From RZZS01 sp964491785 (GTDB lineage: Bacteria; Pseudomonadota; Alphaproteobacteria; Micavibrionales; Micavibrionaceae): a stretch of 64,000 bases of DNA. Below the pieces are notes generated by a model, which saw nothing but the letters and a program-made list of their open reading frames with translations, ran no database searches and was not told the origin of the DNA. Position 1 is the stretch's first letter. Every line of letters begins with the position of its first letter. This document shows positions 34,356 to 43,139 of this stretch, piece after piece. Position numbers and translations under genes: made by a program. Where the stretch lies: NCBI GenBank assembly GCA_964491785.1, contig CAZBGS010000003.1, forward strand, positions 186,001 to 250,000, in the 5' to 3' direction.

Positions 34356-35144
34356 TTACTTACCCCTGGCTTTTTCCTCGTAATGAACGCTGGCTTCCTT
34401 AAAGGCCGGAGCATCCGAGTTGAAAGTGCGCAGCATCCGCACCATATCTTCCTCTCTTACCAGCCCTCGAGACAGCAACCAGTCGCCAAGAGCCCTGGCA
34501 TTGGGCGTCTCCATCGGCCCGAAACAGCCGTAACAGCCGCGCTCATGCGCCGGGCAGATCGCCCCGCAACCGGCCTGCGTGATCGGCCCGAGGCAGGGAA
34601 CACCCCTGACCATAACGCATGCCGTCGAACGACGCTTGCATTCCATGCACACGCTGTGCGTCGAGATATTCGGACGCCGGTTGTGCAAAAGCGCGTTCAC
34701 CGCTTCCAGCAACTGCCCCTTGTCGATCGGGCATCCCCGCAACTCCATGTCGACCTTCACATGGTCGGAAATCGGCGTCGCCGTCTCCAGCGTATGAATA
34801 TATTCCGGCGTCGCGTAAACCGCGTTGATGAAATCCCCGACCGAAGCGAAGTTCTTCAACGCCTGTATCCCCCCCGCCGTGGCGCACGCGCCGATCGCGA
34901 TCAGAATTTTGCTGTCCTTGCGTATTTGCTGGATCAACTCGGCCTCGTGTGGCGTGGTGATCGATCCCTCGACCAGAGAAACATCGTAAGGCCCGGGCTT
35001 CGTCTCCCGCGAGGCTTCCACGAAATAGGCGACATCGACAGCGCCGACGATGTCCAGAAGCTCGTCTTCAAGATCCAGTAACGTCAACTGGCAGCCGTCG
35101 CATGACGAAAACTTCCAGATAGCGAGTTTTGGTTTGTCCGCCAT
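34356..35144 (-). CDS. NiFe (sulf)hydrogenase delta (small) subunit
   Basis: A 262-aa Fe-S subunit that passes electrons from the NiFe site. It starts AIWKFSSCDGCQLTLLDLED, the proximal-cluster CxGCQ motif of group 3 small subunits. Other cysteines follow in IGACATAGG, RGCPIDKG, CMECKRRSTAC and PCLGPITQAGCGAICPAHERGCYGC, enough for three 4Fe-4S clusters. There is no Tat signal, so the enzyme is cytoplasmic. It lies between the gamma and alpha genes in one operon. Confidence 0.92.
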   Translation of the reverse strand: MADKPKLAIWKFSSCDGCQLTLLDLEDELLDIVGAVDVAYFVEASRETKPGPYDVSLVEGSITTPHEAELIQQIRKDSKILIAIGACATAGGIQALKNFASVGDFINAVYATPEYIHTLETATPISDHVKVDMELRGCPIDKGQLLEAVNALLHNRRPNISTHSVCMECKRRSTACVMVRGVPCLGPITQAGCGAICPAHERGCYGCFGPMETPNARALGDWLLSRGLVREEDMVRMLRTFNSDAPAFKEASVHYEEKARGK

Positions 35145-35147
35145 TGA

Positions 35148-36023
35148 TCAGACCTCTCTAACTTTATAAAGCTGTTCCACCTGGTCGAAAGAAAAGACCG
35201 GGCCGTCCTTGCACATGAAGAACGGGCCGTACTGGCAGCGCCCGCACTGCCCGACCGCGCATTTCATGTTCCTTTCCATGGATACATAGATGTTCTTCGG
35301 ATCCATGCCGCGATCGATCAGCGCATGCGCCGAAAACCGCATCATAATTTCCGGCCCGCAGATCATCGCTATCGTCCGTGTCGGCGAGAAACTGGTCTCG
35401 TTGATAAGCGTGGTCACCACCCCTACATTCCCGTCCCACTTCTTATCCGCTGTATCGACGGTAATGCCCACATTCATTTCCATCCGCTTGTTCCATTGGT
35501 CAAGCTGTTCGTGAAACAGAATATTTTCCGGACGCCTTGATCCGTACAGCAACATCACCCGGCTGTACAGCTCGCGCCTGGCCAGAATCGAGTAGATGGT
35601 CGGACGCAGCGGCGCAAGCCCAAGCCCTCCGGCTACCAGAAGCACATCCTTGCCCGCGCCTTTTTCCACCGGCCATGTATTGCCGAACGGCCCTCGCAAC
35701 CCCACCATATCTCCGGCCCTAAGCCGTGTAAGCGCCTTCGATGCTGCGCCGACGCCCATCACGGTAAACACCAGCTGCTGAGGCTTGTGAGGATCTCCGG
35801 AAATCGAAATCGGAATTTCGCCCTGCCCGAAGATATAGATCATATGGAACTGGCCCGGCTGGAAGAAGCAAAGCTTTTTAGCCTCGTCGCTTTCCGGCTC
35901 GACCGTAAGCGTGGTGCAGCCCTCGATCTCTTCCTTAACCCTGACTACGCGGAACGGCTGCGGGCCCATCGGGTCAGGAGCCAGCGCTGCTTCTTCCGGC
36001 TTGATTGCGGGTCTTGCTGTCAT
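35148..36023 (-). CDS. (sulf)hydrogenase gamma subunit, FAD/NAD(P)-binding
   Basis: A 291-aa ferredoxin-NADP reductase-like subunit. The FAD-binding region includes FGQGEIPISISGDP, the NAD(P) region VLLVAGGLGLAPLRPTI, and the C-terminal cysteines KCAVGQCGRCQYGPFFMC hold a 2Fe-2S cluster, as in dihydroorotate dehydrogenase PyrK and HydG. It transfers electrons between the Fe-S subunits and NAD(P)H. It starts one base before the CNB-domain gene stop region, in a tight operon. Confidence 0.92.
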   Translation of the reverse strand: MTARPAIKPEEAALAPDPMGPQPFRVVRVKEEIEGCTTLTVEPESDEAKKLCFFQPGQFHMIYIFGQGEIPISISGDPHKPQQLVFTVMGVGAASKALTRLRAGDMVGLRGPFGNTWPVEKGAGKDVLLVAGGLGLAPLRPTIYSILARRELYSRVMLLYGSRRPENILFHEQLDQWNKRMEMNVGITVDTADKKWDGNVGVVTTLINETSFSPTRTIAMICGPEIMMRFSAHALIDRGMDPKNIYVSMERNMKCAVGQCGRCQYGPFFMCKDGPVFSFDQVEQLYKVREV

Positions 36024-36503
36024 TTAAGACTTCCTTTCCATGATTTCATATACGTCCTGCAACTGGCGCCGCGTCGCCTGCAACCGCTGCAACACGACAT
36101 GCGCGATACGCTTCATCAGATGATATCCAAGCTCATGATCGCTCTCCGCCTTGCTGCGAAGACAGACGCCGTCCATCTTTATCGCCACTATATCGGTCAT
36201 CGCCCTCACATCGAACGACACCCTGTGCGGCTCGAACAGCCACGAGTAACCGATAACCCCGCCACTCTTGACGGTCATGATTGTTTTAGAGCCCTGCGCC
36301 GGAGCGTAACCTTCTATTGCGACTTCGCCCTCGCGGATAAAGAAGAATTTCTCCGCCTTTTCCCCTTCCCTCATCAGAAACTCGCCCGCCTTGAAGCGAA
36401 CGAATTTCCCGCAGCCAGAAACAAGATCGACGTGCGTTTCCTGCATTCCCTCGAAGAAAGAGATACTCCGCAGGTAACTGCGTATCTCCTCGAAATCAGC
36501 CAT
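36024..36503 (-). CDS. cyclic nucleotide-binding (CAP-ED) domain protein
   Basis: A 159-aa protein consisting of one Crp-like beta-roll: FKAGEFLMREGEKAEKFFF, then REGEVAIEGY and GGVIGYSWLFEPHRVSFDVRA. The phosphate-binding cassette residues of true cAMP binders (GE....RxA) are replaced, so cAMP binding is doubtful. A C-terminal helix follows, but no DNA-binding helix-turn-helix. Its ATG overlaps the beta-subunit stop by one base, and the gamma gene follows directly. A role in redox or ligand control of the hydrogenase is inferred from this insertion. Confidence 0.85.
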   Translation of the reverse strand: MADFEEIRSYLRSISFFEGMQETHVDLVSGCGKFVRFKAGEFLMREGEKAEKFFFIREGEVAIEGYAPAQGSKTIMTVKSGGVIGYSWLFEPHRVSFDVRAMTDIVAIKMDGVCLRSKAESDHELGYHLMKRIAHVVLQRLQATRRQLQDVYEIMERKS

Positions 36504-37660
36504 TATGCTTTCCCTTCACTTTCCCTGATTGCCTTCACCTCTTCAGTGATGTCGATCCCGACAGGGCACCATGTAATGCAGCGCCCGCAGCCGACGCACC
36601 CGGAAGTGCCGAACTGGTCGTGCCAGGCGGCAAGCTTGTGCGTCATCCACTGGCGATAGCGCGAGCGTATCGTCTGCCTTATTGTCCCCCCGTGAATATA
36701 CGAGAAATCAAGCGTGAAACATGCGTCCCAGAACCTCCACCTCTCTGCCTTCTCTCCGCCGAGCGACATCTGATCCTCGGTCTTCGAACAAAAGCACGTC
36801 GGACAGGCCATGGTGCAGTTGGCGCAGGACATGCAGCGCTCCGCGATCTTTTCCCAGTGAGGGTTCTCGTAATTCCGGTACAGGTCTTCCTTGATGTTAT
36901 GGGTATCGATCCCGCGAACCTGCTGCGAAGCCGCGAAAGCCGCAGCCTCGTCCGCCATCCGGATTTCCCATTCCCCGGCCTGATTGGCGGCGCCGACCTG
37001 CGAAAGAACCTCCCGCCCCTTCTCCGACCCGGCATTGATAACAAAGAAATGCTGTCCCTCGCGCATCACCTCCGTCATCGCCAGATCATACCCGTGATCA
37101 GCCTTCGGCCCTGTTCCCATCGATACGCAAAAGCATGTCTTCGCGCTCTGTGTGCAGTTTACCGCAAGAATAAAAGCCTGCGAACGAAGCTTGCCGTAAC
37201 GGGGATCTGCCGTATCGGGCTGCATGAAGACCTTGTCATGTATCAGAATCGCATGCAGGTCGCACGGATGAACGCCTATCAGCGCATAGCGCGGAACTTC
37301 TTCACTATCCTCTTCGACCACAAACCCTTCATCGGTTTTCCTGGCGCTCCAGAGTTTTTTCTTTGATGGATACAAGAACTTTTTCCACGCCTGCGGCCCG
37401 GAATTGTATCCGAATAACGCCCCGTCGCCGCGCCGCACGATTCTGTAAGTGCCCGCGTCCTGCTCATCGCCCCATCCTTCGGGCAGGTCTTCCACTCCGT
37501 TCAGTTCGTCATAAACGATAGCCCCGTCCCTTACGGTCGGGCCGACCAGCTGGTAACCATGCTTCTTCAAGACGTCCAGAAGCTGCCAGAAATTCTCCCG
37601 CTCCAGACGAACAGGCTGGAAATTTGTCATCCAATTTATCCCGTTTGTGATTTGATTCAT
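36503..37660 (-). CDS. (sulf)hydrogenase beta subunit, 4Fe-4S
   Basis: A 385-aa electron-transfer subunit. Two ferredoxin-type clusters lie in the C-terminal third: CMSCANCTMACPTCFC and CVGCGRCITWCPVGID. The N-terminal ~250 residues match the HydB/anaerobic sulfite reductase A family (RYALIGVHPCDLHAI). It is the first gene of the hydrogenase operon beta-CNB-gamma-delta-alpha-RidA-protease. The start at 37660 is uncertain; a second ATG at 37630 begins MTNFQPVRL and is equally reasonable. Confidence 0.91.
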   Translation of the reverse strand: MNQITNGINWMTNFQPVRLERENFWQLLDVLKKHGYQLVGPTVRDGAIVYDELNGVEDLPEGWGDEQDAGTYRIVRRGDGALFGYNSGPQAWKKFLYPSKKKLWSARKTDEGFVVEEDSEEVPRYALIGVHPCDLHAILIHDKVFMQPDTADPRYGKLRSQAFILAVNCTQSAKTCFCVSMGTGPKADHGYDLAMTEVMREGQHFFVINAGSEKGREVLSQVGAANQAGEWEIRMADEAAAFAASQQVRGIDTHNIKEDLYRNYENPHWEKIAERCMSCANCTMACPTCFCSKTEDQMSLGGEKAERWRFWDACFTLDFSYIHGGTIRQTIRSRYRQWMTHKLAAWHDQFGTSGCVGCGRCITWCPVGIDITEEVKAIRESEGKA

Positions 37661-37888
37661 AATATGAAACCGATCCGGGTTTTTTTGCCGAATCGCACAT
37701 TAGCATACCTATTTTTAACTCATTGCTGCAAGATTATAAGATCTGCGGTAATGTGACGCGTTTCTTTTTTTCCTATAAGTTCTTACTGAAATCACCCGGC
37801 ATATAACGGGTATATCTTCCATCAAGACTTGAGAAGCCGCAACACATTGGCTTAGAATTGCAAAAGATCAAAAAGGGGCCTTTCGCTT
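37661..37888. promoter_or_regulatory. divergent promoter region between hydrogenase operon and acyl-CoA synthetase gene
   Basis: A 228-base AT-rich gap between two divergent units. I see no full FNR-type (TTGAT-N4-ATCAA) or CtrA box, and no strong hairpin. AAAGGGG before 37889 is the ribosome binding site of the plus-strand gene. Confidence 0.4.
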
Positions 37889-40582
37889 ATGTCTATAATT
37901 AATCTTGATAAAATGTTTTCTCCCAAATCCGTTGCTCTGTTCGGAGCCACGTCAAGGCCCGGCTCGGTTGGCGCCAAAATAATGCAGAATCTTCTGGAAG
38001 GCGGCTTCGAGGGCCAGATTTGGCTGGTAAACCCGACAAAGGACGATATCGACGGCCGCAAATGCTACCGTACGGCAAAAGACCTCCCCGGCGTCCCCGA
38101 CCTCGCAGTGATAGCCACCCCGCTGGCTGCCGTGGCCGATACGGTGGAGCAGCTGGGAGAAATCGGCAACCGCGCCTGCGTCATCATCACTGCTGGCGTA
38201 CGCCAGGACAAGGAAATACACTCGCGTGTTCTGCGCGTTGTCGAGGAAAAAAAGCTCAGGATCGTCGGCCCCAACTGCCTTGGCATCATGGTTCCCGGCA
38301 TAGGCATTAACGCCACATTCTCGCATATGAACGCTCGCAAGGGCGAACTGGCATTCCTTTCGCAATCGGGCGCAATTATTACCTCTGTCGTTGACTGGGC
38401 CGAAGGACGCGGCATCGGCTTTTCGCATCTGGTTTCGCTCGGCGACATGTCCGATGTCGACGTCGCCGCCTCGATGGATTATATGGCTTCCGATCCCGGA
38501 ACCAGCGCGATCCTTATGTATCTTGAAATGATTTCCAACGCTGGAAACTTCATGTCCGCAGCAAGGGCCGCAGCGAAAATCAAACCCGTTGTTGTCATCA
38601 AATCTGGCCGCCACGAAGCCGGAGCCGCAGCCGCAGCCTCGCATACAGGCGCACTCGCCGGAGCCGACAACGTCTACAGCGCCGCGTTCGAACGCTCCGG
38701 CATTCTCAGGGTCACCGACCTTGAAGAACTATTCGACGCCGCCGAAATCCTGAGCCGCCACAAACCCATCCCCGGCGAACGCCTCGCCATCGTCACCAAC
38801 GGCGGCGGAGCAGGGGTTCTGGCGGTGGACAGGCTTATGGACGCAGGCGGAAACATGTCTGATCTTTCACCGCGTACCATCGAGTTCCTCGACCGGCACA
38901 TGCCCGAAGCCTGGTCTCGCGCCAACCCGGTGGACATTCTCGGCGACGCCCCTCCGGAAAGGTACGAGAAAGCGATTACCGCCGTTCTTGAAGACGAGAA
39001 TGTTGATGCTGTTCTGGCTATCAACTGCCCGATTTCTCACGTACCTGGAATCGAGGCCGCAAAGGCCACGGTTGATGCAGTGAAAAAATACAGGCATAAA
39101 CCTGACGCTGGCGACAAACTCGTGTTCACCAACTGGCTCGGCGATGCTACCGCCAGAAATTCAAGGAAAATATTCTCAGACGCGAACATTCCAACATACG
39201 ACACTCCAGCAGATGCCATCAGGGGTTTTTGCTATCTGACCGGCTATGTCAGGGCGCAAAACTCTCTTATGCGCAGCCCGCCAGCACTGCCCGGAGACTT
39301 CCAGACCGACCCGAAAAAGGCCCGCTCGATTCTCAGGCCGGTAATCGACAGCGGACGCTCGATTCTGACCGAATCCGAAGCCAAGCAGGTTCTTACTTCC
39401 TACGGCATCAAGGTCGTCCCTACCTACGAGGCAGCAACCCCTGAAGAGGCGGCAGACTACGCCCGGAAAATCCAGGCAGAGGGCTTCAACGAACTTGTAA
39501 TCAAAATTCTCTCCAAGGACATTACACACAAATCCGATGCCGGCGGCGTGGCGCTCAACCTGCCCTCCCCGGAAGCGGTAAGGGAAGAAGCCGTAAAGAT
39601 GCTCGAACGCATCGGCCGAAACTGCCCCGGCGCTACCATCGACGGTTTCACCGTACAGCCGATGATCCGCCGCCCCAACGCTCATGAACTAATTATCGGC
39701 GTCTCGGAAGACGTCACTTTCGGGCCGATTATTCTCTTCGGCACAGGCGGCACGGCCGTTGAGGTGATCAAGGACAGGGCGGTGGCCTTGCCGCCTCTCG
39801 ACCTGAAGCTTGCAAAAGACCAGATGCAGAAAACCAATATCTACAAACTGCTGCTCGGCTATCGCGACAGGCCCGCCGCCGATCTCGACGCGATCGCGCT
39901 CACTCTTGTCCGCATTTCGCATATGATCGCCGAACTGCCGGAGATCTACGAACTCGACATCAACCCGCTGCTCGCAGATGAAAAAGGCGTGCTGGCGCTC
40001 GATGCACGAATTGTCGTAAAAGACGCCCATACCACTGCAGAAGGTTTGAATCCACGATTTTCCATCAGGCCCTATCCAAAACAGTGGGAGAGGCACGAGG
40101 AAGTCCAGAGCGGCATGAAAGTCTTCATCCGCCCAATCCGACCCGAAGACGAAGCGCTATACGAAACCTTTACCGATAAAACCGAGCCCGAAGACCAGCG
40201 GATGCGACTTTTCAAACCGGTCAAAAAGCTTCCCCGCGAATTCATCGCCAGGCTAACACAGATCGATTATGCCAGGGCGATGGCTTTCGTTGCGATCGAC
40301 AGCAACGGAGAACTGATCGGAATTTCGCGCCTGTCGGCAGACCCGGATATGAACAGCGCAGAATACGGGATCATCGTACGTTCGGACATGAAAGGCAAAG
40401 GCCTCGGCTGGACTCTCATGCAACGCCTGATCGCCTACGCCCGTTCGGAAGGCCTTAAAGAGTTATGGGGCCACGTTCTACCCGAGAACCAGGAAATGCT
40501 CAATATGTGCCGCGAACTGGGATTCAACATTTCTCACGATGAAGAAAATCAGGGAATGATGGTAGTAACCCTGCCGCTATAG
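37889..40582 (+). CDS. ADP-forming acyl-CoA synthetase fused to GNAT acetyltransferase
   Basis: An 897-aa fusion. In order: CoA-binding domain (about 1-140), succinyl-CoA ligase-like domains with the phospho-His segment SHTGALAG near 255, an ATP-grasp domain (about 490-700, KILSKDITHKSDAGGVALNL) and a GNAT domain (about 720-897, GIIVRSDMKGKGLGWTLM). This layout is that of Pat/YfiQ-type protein lysine acetyltransferases and related enzymes. In Pat proteins the ligase half is often inactive and binds a ligand; here the His segment and ATP-grasp motifs look intact, so acetate-forming ligase activity is also possible. AAAGGGG precedes the ATG. Confidence 0.87.
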   Translation: MSIINLDKMFSPKSVALFGATSRPGSVGAKIMQNLLEGGFEGQIWLVNPTKDDIDGRKCYRTAKDLPGVPDLAVIATPLAAVADTVEQLGEIGNRACVIITAGVRQDKEIHSRVLRVVEEKKLRIVGPNCLGIMVPGIGINATFSHMNARKGELAFLSQSGAIITSVVDWAEGRGIGFSHLVSLGDMSDVDVAASMDYMASDPGTSAILMYLEMISNAGNFMSAARAAAKIKPVVVIKSGRHEAGAAAAASHTGALAGADNVYSAAFERSGILRVTDLEELFDAAEILSRHKPIPGERLAIVTNGGGAGVLAVDRLMDAGGNMSDLSPRTIEFLDRHMPEAWSRANPVDILGDAPPERYEKAITAVLEDENVDAVLAINCPISHVPGIEAAKATVDAVKKYRHKPDAGDKLVFTNWLGDATARNSRKIFSDANIPTYDTPADAIRGFCYLTGYVRAQNSLMRSPPALPGDFQTDPKKARSILRPVIDSGRSILTESEAKQVLTSYGIKVVPTYEAATPEEAADYARKIQAEGFNELVIKILSKDITHKSDAGGVALNLPSPEAVREEAVKMLERIGRNCPGATIDGFTVQPMIRRPNAHELIIGVSEDVTFGPIILFGTGGTAVEVIKDRAVALPPLDLKLAKDQMQKTNIYKLLLGYRDRPAADLDAIALTLVRISHMIAELPEIYELDINPLLADEKGVLALDARIVVKDAHTTAEGLNPRFSIRPYPKQWERHEEVQSGMKVFIRPIRPEDEALYETFTDKTEPEDQRMRLFKPVKKLPREFIARLTQIDYARAMAFVAIDSNGELIGISRLSADPDMNSAEYGIIVRSDMKGKGLGWTLMQRLIAYARSEGLKELWGHVLPENQEMLNMCRELGFNISHDEENQGMMVVTLPL

Positions 40583-40604
40583 CACTGAATGTTCATTTGA
40601 ATCG

Positions 40605-40653
40605 CGTCATGCCCGCCGGTAAGTCTGCCCGACGGCGTGCCGCAGGGATGACG
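40605..40653. repeat. dispersed inverted repeat B, copy 1
   Basis: It starts CGTCATGCCCGCC and ends ATGACG followed by GGGAA; the outer arms CGTCAT and ATGACG pair. A second copy with the same ends is at 60816-60853. It lies in the gap between the convergent acyl-CoA synthetase-GNAT gene and tadD and may act as a bidirectional stop. Confidence 0.6.
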
Positions 40654-40662
40654 GGGAACTGA

Positions 40663-41445
40663 TCAGCTTTCCCGCTTCGGCTTCTGTTTGGGAACTACCA
40701 TTCTGTCAGGCTCGATTTGCGGCACAACTTTCGGCTTGCTGTAATCCCGCGTTCTCTGAAGCGCCTGGACTATCCGAAGGTTTCTTTCGATTTCCGCCCG
40801 CCCTGGCGCAGCTTCCGCAGCCCTGTGTAAAATCTGCACCGCTTCGTCAAGTAATCCCTGCTCGGCGAGATTTAGCGCAAGATTATTCATTACAGGGGTA
40901 GGATCTCCCTGCCAGTTATCAAGCCCTTTGCGAAACGCGACTTCAGCCTGCTTGTGATGCCCTGAAGCGTCAAGAGCGATGCCTAGCGCATGATATGCAT
41001 TATAATTTTGAGGATTTTTCAATATCGACTTGCGCGCGTATTCCTCCGCCTCACTGTAATTGCCCATGCTCAAAACAACCAGAGAATACTCTGACAGCAC
41101 CATCGATGATGCATCCTCCTTACCGGCCAGCGGGGCCAGAACTATCAGCGCCCGGTTGAGATAATCCGCCTCCCTTAAAGCTCTGGCATAAGCAAGAGCG
41201 GTTTCAACGTCATTGCTGTTCTTTTTATATTCATTCTCAAGTACCGACAAGGAAGCCGGGGATTTCCCTTTCTTTGCTCCGTCTTCAACCGCGCGCTGGA
41301 GAGCGGCATCAATCTTCGCCGAGCGTGCCTCGCTCTGCGGCCCGCCGACATTACCAGTTGTCGTCTGACAGGCGGAAAGCATGAACAGCGCAATGCATCC
41401 CGTCAAAATCTTGTTCATGCTAGGCATAACCGGAAAACAATTCAT
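40663..41445 (-). CDS. tadD: TadD-like TPR lipoprotein
   Basis: A 260-aa outer-membrane lipoprotein with TPR repeats that serves as a pilotin or assembly factor for the Tad secretin. The lipobox is MLSAC (signal about 1-26). TPR-like helices occupy about residues 60-230 (LALNLAEQGLLDEAVQILHRA). A Lys/Pro-rich tail ends the protein. AGGA precedes the ATG at 41445; internal ATGs at 41427 and 41418 are alternatives. It is the last gene of the tad operon, three bases after the N-domain gene. Confidence 0.82.
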   Translation of the reverse strand: MNCFPVMPSMNKILTGCIALFMLSACQTTTGNVGGPQSEARSAKIDAALQRAVEDGAKKGKSPASLSVLENEYKKNSNDVETALAYARALREADYLNRALIVLAPLAGKEDASSMVLSEYSLVVLSMGNYSEAEEYARKSILKNPQNYNAYHALGIALDASGHHKQAEVAFRKGLDNWQGDPTPVMNNLALNLAEQGLLDEAVQILHRAAEAAPGRAEIERNLRIVQALQRTRDYSKPKVVPQIEPDRMVVPKQKPKRES

Positions 41446-41448
41446 ATT

Positions 41449-42069
41449 TTATTCCTCGCTATTGGCCCCCGATGGCCGATTTAAATCATTACCGGATTTA
41501 TTCGTTGTTCCGGTATTGTTGCCTTTTTCATCCTTCTTCTCAGTGCCCCCGATCTGATGACACATCTCATTCTCGGGACAATAGTAAACGCTCATCCACT
41601 GACAATCGTCCAGTTTGTAGCTGGCATCCCCACTTAATGCCGGAGGATTGCAGTTCCTGCGCAAGCGGACATATCTCTCCTTGGGGCTGGCAACAATAAC
41701 ATGCCGTTGCATAATCACATTCTTGCCGGCGTCCAGGACAGTCAGATAGGTCGCCCCCGGAGCTTTGGGAACAATAACAAGCAAATTCGGATTTTCCATC
41801 AGCACGCTTGCATGATCGGGATTGCCGACGATAATGGTCGCCGCCTTTCTTTCCAGGCTGATCATTTCCGCCTTGTCAGGCGTGACACGCACAGGAGGAT
41901 GTGTTGCATCGAAATCAGCGCTTATCTCCGCATCCACTGTCTGGTCGGCAGACATGGCAGGCATCAATCCAAGGGAACGCGGCGATCCCTCTGCTTGCGC
42001 AAAACTCGAAACCGGTGCAAGTACAAGAACCGCAGCGACGAATGCAAATCTGCTAAAATTTTTTTTCAT
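41449..42069 (-). CDS. stand-alone secretin N-domain (pilus formation) protein
   Basis: A 206-aa exported protein with a signal peptide at residues 1-25 (ending SSFAQA). Residues about 58-130 match the N-terminal domain of CpaC: AEMISLERKAATIIVGNPDHASV aligns with CpaC's GEMISLEGAVSDVLVANPS. The secretin channel domain is absent. The C-terminal part has four cysteines (RRNCN, DDCQW, YYCPENEMC) and a disordered Asn/Gly/Ser tail. It sits between tadC and tadD. It could bind CpaC or its partners in the periplasm. Confidence 0.7.
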   Translation of the reverse strand: MKKNFSRFAFVAAVLVLAPVSSFAQAEGSPRSLGLMPAMSADQTVDAEISADFDATHPPVRVTPDKAEMISLERKAATIIVGNPDHASVLMENPNLLVIVPKAPGATYLTVLDAGKNVIMQRHVIVASPKERYVRLRRNCNPPALSGDASYKLDDCQWMSVYYCPENEMCHQIGGTEKKDEKGNNTGTTNKSGNDLNRPSGANSEE

Positions 42070-42191
42070 GAAGCTGACTGAAGTTGATTTACGGACGAAA
42101 GCAAACGCTTGGCGTTGATTATAACCTTGCTTGCAATAAAGATCACCTGTTTTTTATAGGCCCTCAATAGCCTCGCAGCGGCAGTCGCGCT

Positions 42192-43136
42192 TTACAGATT
42201 AGCGATCTTTACGCCAACCGGCCCCAGGATTACGATGAACAACGCGGGCAGGAAAAACAGGATCATTGGAACAGTCAGCTTCGGAGGCAACGCCATGGCC
42301 TTGCGCTCGGCTTCCTGCATACGCATATCCCGCATCTCTTCGGAAATTACTTTCATCGCCTGGGATACCGAGGTTCCGTACTGTTCGGCCTGAATCATCG
42401 CTGTTGCAAAGCTGCGGGCCGAGCCGCTCCCCACACGCCGGGCGAAATCCTGCAGAGCCGCCTTCCTGTCGTTAAGCATGCTCATTTCCGCGCTTAGAAT
42501 ACCGAGTTCCTCGGCAAGCATCGGCGAATGCTCGGCTGTCTCTTCCGCGATTTTGTGAATGGTCTGCTCAAGTCCTATCCCGCCCTGCACGCAGATCAGC
42601 ATCATGTCCAGGGCATCGGGAAAGGCGTAGCCAATATCCTGCTGCCTTTTTATTATCTGGTTCTTAATAAGAATTCCCGGTAGCGCATAACCAAAACCAG
42701 CAGCTCCCAGAATGAGGAAAAATGTCAGTCCGTCCGATATTTCCTTCTCGCTGGCACTAACGAAAAGAACTACCAGCAGACTCAGAACCACAGGCAAAGC
42801 CGCCCTGGCTATCATAAACTTCAAAGGCGCCGCCGGATCGCGGATACCGGCCTGCAGCATCTTGTCGCGAACCTTCTCGCCCATTTCCCCTGCAAGCTGC
42901 TGCACCTTGTAAAACGAAGCCATCGAATCCCGAGCGGAAACTGACTTTTGCTCGCCTTTTTTATCCAGTCCCTGCTTGGTGGCGGTAAAAAGCTCCTTGC
43001 GCTTTTTTTCTATAATAGAGCGGTATCTTTCTTTTTGCTCCGTTTTATTGAGGAAAGGATAGGCGAATGCCACAAACGAAGCCGCCGCCGCCAGCGAACT
43101 ACCCAGTATGATTAATGTGTCCTTGTCCAGATCCAT
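42192..43136 (-). CDS. tadC: Tad pilus inner-membrane platform protein TadC
   Basis: A 314-aa GspF-type protein. Hydrophobic helices lie near residues 7-27, 112-160 and 290-310, and the cytoplasmic domain includes ALDMMLICVQGGIGLEQTI, AEELGILSAEMSMLNDRKAAL and QAEQYGTSVSQAM, typical of TadC. It works with TadB and the CpaF motor. It starts three bases after the tadB stop. Confidence 0.92.
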   Translation of the reverse strand: MDLDKDTLIILGSSLAAAASFVAFAYPFLNKTEQKERYRSIIEKKRKELFTATKQGLDKKGEQKSVSARDSMASFYKVQQLAGEMGEKVRDKMLQAGIRDPAAPLKFMIARAALPVVLSLLVVLFVSASEKEISDGLTFFLILGAAGFGYALPGILIKNQIIKRQQDIGYAFPDALDMMLICVQGGIGLEQTIHKIAEETAEHSPMLAEELGILSAEMSMLNDRKAALQDFARRVGSGSARSFATAMIQAEQYGTSVSQAMKVISEEMRDMRMQEAERKAMALPPKLTVPMILFFLPALFIVILGPVGVKIANL

Positions 43137-43139
43137 AAT

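Noticed and set aside
32513..34402. Two long plus-strand frames opposite the hydrogenase genes
   Set aside because: They mirror codon structure of the alpha subunit, RidA and protease genes and have shadow-type composition (His/Arg/Pro-rich) without domains.
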